Below are positions 61,018 to 64,000 of a DNA stretch of 64,000 nt, piece by piece. Source of the DNA: an uncultured Dokdonia sp. (GTDB lineage Bacteria; Bacteroidota; Bacteroidia; Flavobacteriales; Flavobacteriaceae); contig CANNDF010000001.1 of assembly GCA_947503305.1 (NCBI GenBank), positions 1,054,001-1,118,000 of the forward strand, in the 5' to 3' direction. The translations under genes and the position numbers were made by a program. Below the pieces are notes generated by a model that was not told where the DNA came from, did not search any database, and saw nothing but the letters and a program-made list of their open reading frames with translations. The number at the start of each line of letters is the position of its first letter. Position 1 is the first letter of the stretch.

Positions 61018-63108
61018 ATGCAAAGTTTTAGAACAGAAATAGAAAACCCTATTGTTGAAAAGGATATTATCGAGCTGGCAGATAAGATCGAACTTTTTCA
61101 TAATGGAAAAATAGACGAAGAACGTTTTAGAAGTCTTCGTTTAGCGAGAGGTGTATATGGACAACGCCAGCCAGGCGTACAGATGATACGTATTAAATTG
61201 CCTTATGGAAAAGTATCAAGTGCACAGTTACATAGAATTAGTGAAGTATCTGATGAATATTCAAGAGGACGTTTACATATTACGACGCGTCAAGATATTC
61301 AAATTCATTATGTCGATTTAGACCGTACTCCAGAATTATGGGCGAAATTGGAAAAAGATGATATCACCTTAAGAGAGGCCTGTGGTAATGCAGTACGTAA
61401 TGTAACCGCTTCAGAACTTGCAGGAATAGATCCAGAAGAACCTTTTAATGTATCTCCATATGCAGATGCAGTTTTTAAATTCTTCTTGAGAAACCCAATT
61501 GGTCAAGAGTTAGGGCGTAAGTTTAAAGTCTCCTTTTCTTCATCAGATCGCGATACTGGATTATCCTATATGCATGATCTTGGCTTTATTGCCAAAATAG
61601 AAAATGGAGTACGCGGATTTAAAGTAATGCTTGCTGGTGGACTAGGATCTCAGCCTAGACATGCAGATGTGCTTTATGATTTCTTGCCTTCAGATAAGAT
61701 CATTCCATTAATGGAAAGTGTGATACGCGTATTTGATCGCCATGGAGAACGTAGAAGTAGAGCAAAAGCACGATTAAAATTCCTAGTAAAAGATATCGGA
61801 CTTGAAGCATTTAAAGAGCTTGTCGAAGCAGAGCAAAAAGCATTATCACAACATACAATACCTATTGATGTGACTTCCTATCCTCCAACAGTTCCTGTAG
61901 AAATTACAACCATTCCTGAAGTACAAATAGACGATCAAAAAGCATTTGAATTATGGAAGGAAACTAATATCATTCCTCAGAAACAAGAAGGGTTTGTAGC
62001 AATAGGTATTAAAGTGCTTTTAGGGGATTTTTATACAGATAAAGCTAGATTACTAGCAGATTTAGTAGATCAATACGCTGCTAGTGAAGTACGATTGACC
62101 TTACGTCAAAACATAATGATTCCTTATGTGAAAGTAGCACTACTACCTTTCTTTTATCAAGAATTAAAGAAACTTGGATTTACGGAAGTAGGATACAATA
62201 AAGCAGTAGACATTACGGCATGTCCGGGGACAGATACCTGTAATTTGGGGATTGCTAGCAGTACAGGAATTGCCGAAGAATTAGAACGTATATTAAAAAC
62301 AGAATATCCACAGTATTTAGAAGATCAAGATTTAGTCATCAAAATAAGCGGATGTATGAATGCGTGTGGGCAACACAATATGGCAAATATTGGCTTTCAA
62401 GGAATGTCCGTGCGTACAAAAGATAAACTGACAGCACCAGCTCTACAAGTATTATTAGGAGGAGGGAATAATGGAAATGGACAAGGGGTATTTGCAGATA
62501 AAGTAGTAAAAGTACCTAGTAGAAGAGGGCCAGAAGCGCTACGTAGAATTTTAAATGACTTTGAAGTAAAAGGGAACGGAAACACATTTCAAGAGTATTA
62601 TGCTAGACAAGGAGAAAAGTATTTCTACGAACTCTTAACCGATCTTTCTAGTGTTGATAATCTCACTCAAGAAGACTTTATCGATTGGGGAGAAGAAGAA
62701 AAATATGTAAAAGCAATTGGCGTAGGCGAATGTGCAGGTGTAGTGATTGACCTCATTGAGACACTCTTTTTAGAGTGTGAAGAGAAGATCGAAAACGCAA
62801 CACAGGCTTTGCAAAATAAAGTGTACTCTAATGCTATTTATTATGCCTATAGCTCACTGATAAATGCTGCCAAAGCAATTTTGATTTCAGATAAGCAACG
62901 TACCAATACCCAAGCAAGTATTGTGAGACAGTTTGATGAATTGTATGTAGATACAGAGAAAATAGTATTAGGAACTTCCTTTAGTGATTTGATATATCAG
63001 ATTCAAGAATATGCTCCAAGTCAGGAGTTTGCAACGAGTTATATTAAAAACGCAGCACAATTTCTGCAAAAAACAAGAGCATACCGAGTTGCAGAACTGG
63101 TATCATAG
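61018..63108 (+). CDS. cysI: Siroheme sulfite (nitrite-type) reductase with C-terminal HEPN-like domain
   Basis: Six-electron reduction of sulfite to sulfide. 696 residues: substrate repeats (HITTRQDIQIHYVDL), and the four Cys of the siroheme-4Fe4S site, Cys402 and Cys408 (CPGTDTC) and Cys446 and Cys450 (GCMNAC). After about residue 565 comes an extra helical domain (NAIYYAYSSLINAAKAIL) resembling HEPN domains, absent from the Escherichia enzyme. The position between cysN and cobA supports sulfite over nitrite as substrate. Confidence 0.93.
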   Translation: MQSFRTEIENPIVEKDIIELADKIELFHNGKIDEERFRSLRLARGVYGQRQPGVQMIRIKLPYGKVSSAQLHRISEVSDEYSRGRLHITTRQDIQIHYVDLDRTPELWAKLEKDDITLREACGNAVRNVTASELAGIDPEEPFNVSPYADAVFKFFLRNPIGQELGRKFKVSFSSSDRDTGLSYMHDLGFIAKIENGVRGFKVMLAGGLGSQPRHADVLYDFLPSDKIIPLMESVIRVFDRHGERRSRAKARLKFLVKDIGLEAFKELVEAEQKALSQHTIPIDVTSYPPTVPVEITTIPEVQIDDQKAFELWKETNIIPQKQEGFVAIGIKVLLGDFYTDKARLLADLVDQYAASEVRLTLRQNIMIPYVKVALLPFFYQELKKLGFTEVGYNKAVDITACPGTDTCNLGIASSTGIAEELERILKTEYPQYLEDQDLVIKISGCMNACGQHNMANIGFQGMSVRTKDKLTAPALQVLLGGGNNGNGQGVFADKVVKVPSRRGPEALRRILNDFEVKGNGNTFQEYYARQGEKYFYELLTDLSSVDNLTQEDFIDWGEEEKYVKAIGVGECAGVVIDLIETLFLECEEKIENATQALQNKVYSNAIYYAYSSLINAAKAILISDKQRTNTQASIVRQFDELYVDTEKIVLGTSFSDLIYQIQEYAPSQEFATSYIKNAAQFLQKTRAYRVAELVS

Positions 63109-63114
63109 ATAAAA

Positions 63115-63897
63115 ATGAAAACAGCAAAATTAACCGTAGTTGGAGCAGGTCCAGGAGATCCTGATTTAATTACCCTCAAGGCTATTAAAACACTAGCGAC
63201 GGCAGATGTGGTGTTATATGATGCGCTTGTAAATCCTGTGTTGTTAGATTATGCCCCTACTGCCGAAAAGATCTTTGTCGGTAAGCGTAAAGGGTGCTAT
63301 TCGTATCAGCAAGAACAGATTAATAAATTGATTATTAGTAGAGCGTTTAGTCATGGTCATGTGGTACGCTTAAAGGGCGGTGATCCTTTTATTTTTGGAC
63401 GGGGAGCAGAAGAGCTCGATGTTGTAAATGAACATGCCATTGAAACAGCAATGGTTCCTGGTATTTCCTCTGCATTAGCAGTGCCGGCGTATCAAGGAAT
63501 TCCATTAACTAAGCGTGGAAGTGCAGAGAGTTTTTGGGTGATTACAGGAACGACAAAGTCTCATAAAATGTCTACAGATATTGCCTTGGCAGCACAATCT
63601 AATGCTACGGTTGCGATCCTGATGGGGATGAGTAAATTGGGTGAGATTGTATCCGCTTTCGCGAAAGCAGGTAAAGAAAAAACACCAGTTGCCATCATTC
63701 AAAATGGAACACGTGATGATGAGAAAACAGGATTTGGAACTATTGAAACTATTGAAACGATAGTTGCAGAAAAAGAACTTTCATCACCAGCTATTATTGT
63801 GATCGGAAAAGTAGTTGAAAATAGAAGTGTCTTATCTGCCAGTATCGCTAGCATTCAAGAAATAGAGTACACACAAAAACAGTTACGTTATGCATAG
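63115..63897 (+). CDS. cobA: Uroporphyrinogen-III C-methyltransferase
   Basis: SAM-dependent double methylation of uroporphyrinogen III to precorrin-2, the first step to siroheme for CysI. 260 residues: VGAGPGDPDLITLKA, VRLKGGDPFIFGRGAEE, and VPGISSALAVPAYQGIPLTKRG. It lies 6 nt after cysI, and its end overlaps the next gene by 8 nt. Contains an in-frame palindrome copy (AFAKA) at 63655-63668. Confidence 0.97.
   Translation: MKTAKLTVVGAGPGDPDLITLKAIKTLATADVVLYDALVNPVLLDYAPTAEKIFVGKRKGCYSYQQEQINKLIISRAFSHGHVVRLKGGDPFIFGRGAEELDVVNEHAIETAMVPGISSALAVPAYQGIPLTKRGSAESFWVITGTTKSHKMSTDIALAAQSNATVAILMGMSKLGEIVSAFAKAGKEKTPVAIIQNGTRDDEKTGFGTIETIETIVAEKELSSPAIIVIGKVVENRSVLSASIASIQEIEYTQKQLRYA
63655..63668. 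repeat. Palindrome GCTTTCGCGAAAGC, copy in cobA (coding)
   Basis: Perfect core in frame as AFAKA inside the methyltransferase gene. Confidence 0.92.
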
Positions 63898-64000
63898 TGT
63901 TCAATTAGCTCCGATAGGAGAACAGCGTAATACTTTGTATCCTGTATTTCTAAAAGTAAGGAATCTTCATGTGCTTATTGTAGGAGGAGGTAATGTAGCC
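63890..64000 (+). CDS. Siroheme synthase N-terminal part (precorrin-2 dehydrogenase/ferrochelatase), cut by window end
   Basis: 37 codons are visible, overlapping the cobA stop by 8 nt. The sequence reads into LYPVFLKVRNLHVLIVGGGNVA, the NAD-binding start of the Met8/CysG-N type precorrin-2 dehydrogenase, which would finish siroheme for CysI. The rest lies outside the window. Confidence 0.88.
   Translation, partial: MHSVQLAPIGEQRNTLYPVFLKVRNLHVLIVGGGNVA

Noticed and set aside
2706-63668. Palindrome copies as ordinary terminators
   Set aside because: Most copies lack a T-run, several are inside genes, and true terminators were found separately at the gene ends.
1-64000. tRNA or rRNA genes, CRISPR arrays, insertion-sequence transposases, prophage genes
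   Set aside because: None were found on either strand by reading; the dispersed palindrome is too regular in core and too irregular in spacing for a CRISPR array.

Overview
The window is a stretch of chromosome from a member of the Bacteroidota, almost certainly a (probably marine) Flavobacteriaceae. The evidence is low G+C, Bacteroidota-type promoters (TTTG about 20 nt before TAnnTTTG, poor Shine-Dalgarno sites), and family markers: GLPGLI proteins, a DUF5686 protein with a carboxypeptidase-regulatory-like domain, split LanB lanthipeptide enzymes, TPR-AraC membrane regulators and a HEPN-tailed sulfite reductase. No rRNA, tRNA, CRISPR array or transposase gene was seen. The genus cannot be fixed by eye.

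Layout. 0-8 kb holds housekeeping genes: the end of a helical-repeat protein, fabD, folA, a 2TM protein, a class-V aminotransferase, a small glycogen-binding-like protein, an ergothioneine pair (egtB, egtD) with a DUF427 protein, a TonB-C-like secreted protein and thyA. 8-29.7 kb is an accessory antagonism island. It contains (i) an orphan GG-leader lanthipeptide-like precursor coupled to a lipoprotein prolyl oligopeptidase; (ii) a membrane TPR-AraC regulator; (iii) an operon resembling the Bacillus SDP cannibalism-toxin system, with two tandem SdpC-like pro-toxins, SdpA, SdpB, a secreted alpha/beta hydrolase, a DCC thiol oxidoreductase and two unknown secreted proteins; (iv) a second TPR-AraC regulator; and (v) a class I lanthipeptide cluster with two precursors, LanC, a LanB split into two genes, a C39 peptidase ABC transporter and an HlyD-type fusion protein.

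29.7-51 kb is core metabolism and envelope: nucleoside transporter, bifunctional nuclease, EtfAB, PdhB, DUF5686 protein, soluble and membrane pyrophosphatases, deoxynucleoside kinase, a two-component system beside two GLPGLI proteins and a large outer-membrane barrel, a DinB protein and a TMEM175-like channel. 51-64 kb is sulfur metabolism: metK, then a SAM-I riboswitch leading metY-metX-hom-metZ, then DUF2061-cysH-cysD-cysN-cysI-cobA and the start of a siroheme synthase. Together these genes reduce sulfate to sulfide, build its siroheme cofactor, and place sulfide onto acylhomoserine for methionine and SAM.

Three non-coding signals stand out. A palindrome (core GCTTTCGCGAAAGC) recurs 13 times, both between and inside genes, and is nearly absent over the accessory island. 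A two-part RNA motif (hairpin loop GGTAGCCGAAAA, then GAGTAGGC) sits in the leaders of the SDP-like operon and of the second lanthipeptide precursor. A shared inverted-repeat site (ATTCAAGAAT followed by TCGA) sits upstream of both the SDP-like operon and the orphan precursor.
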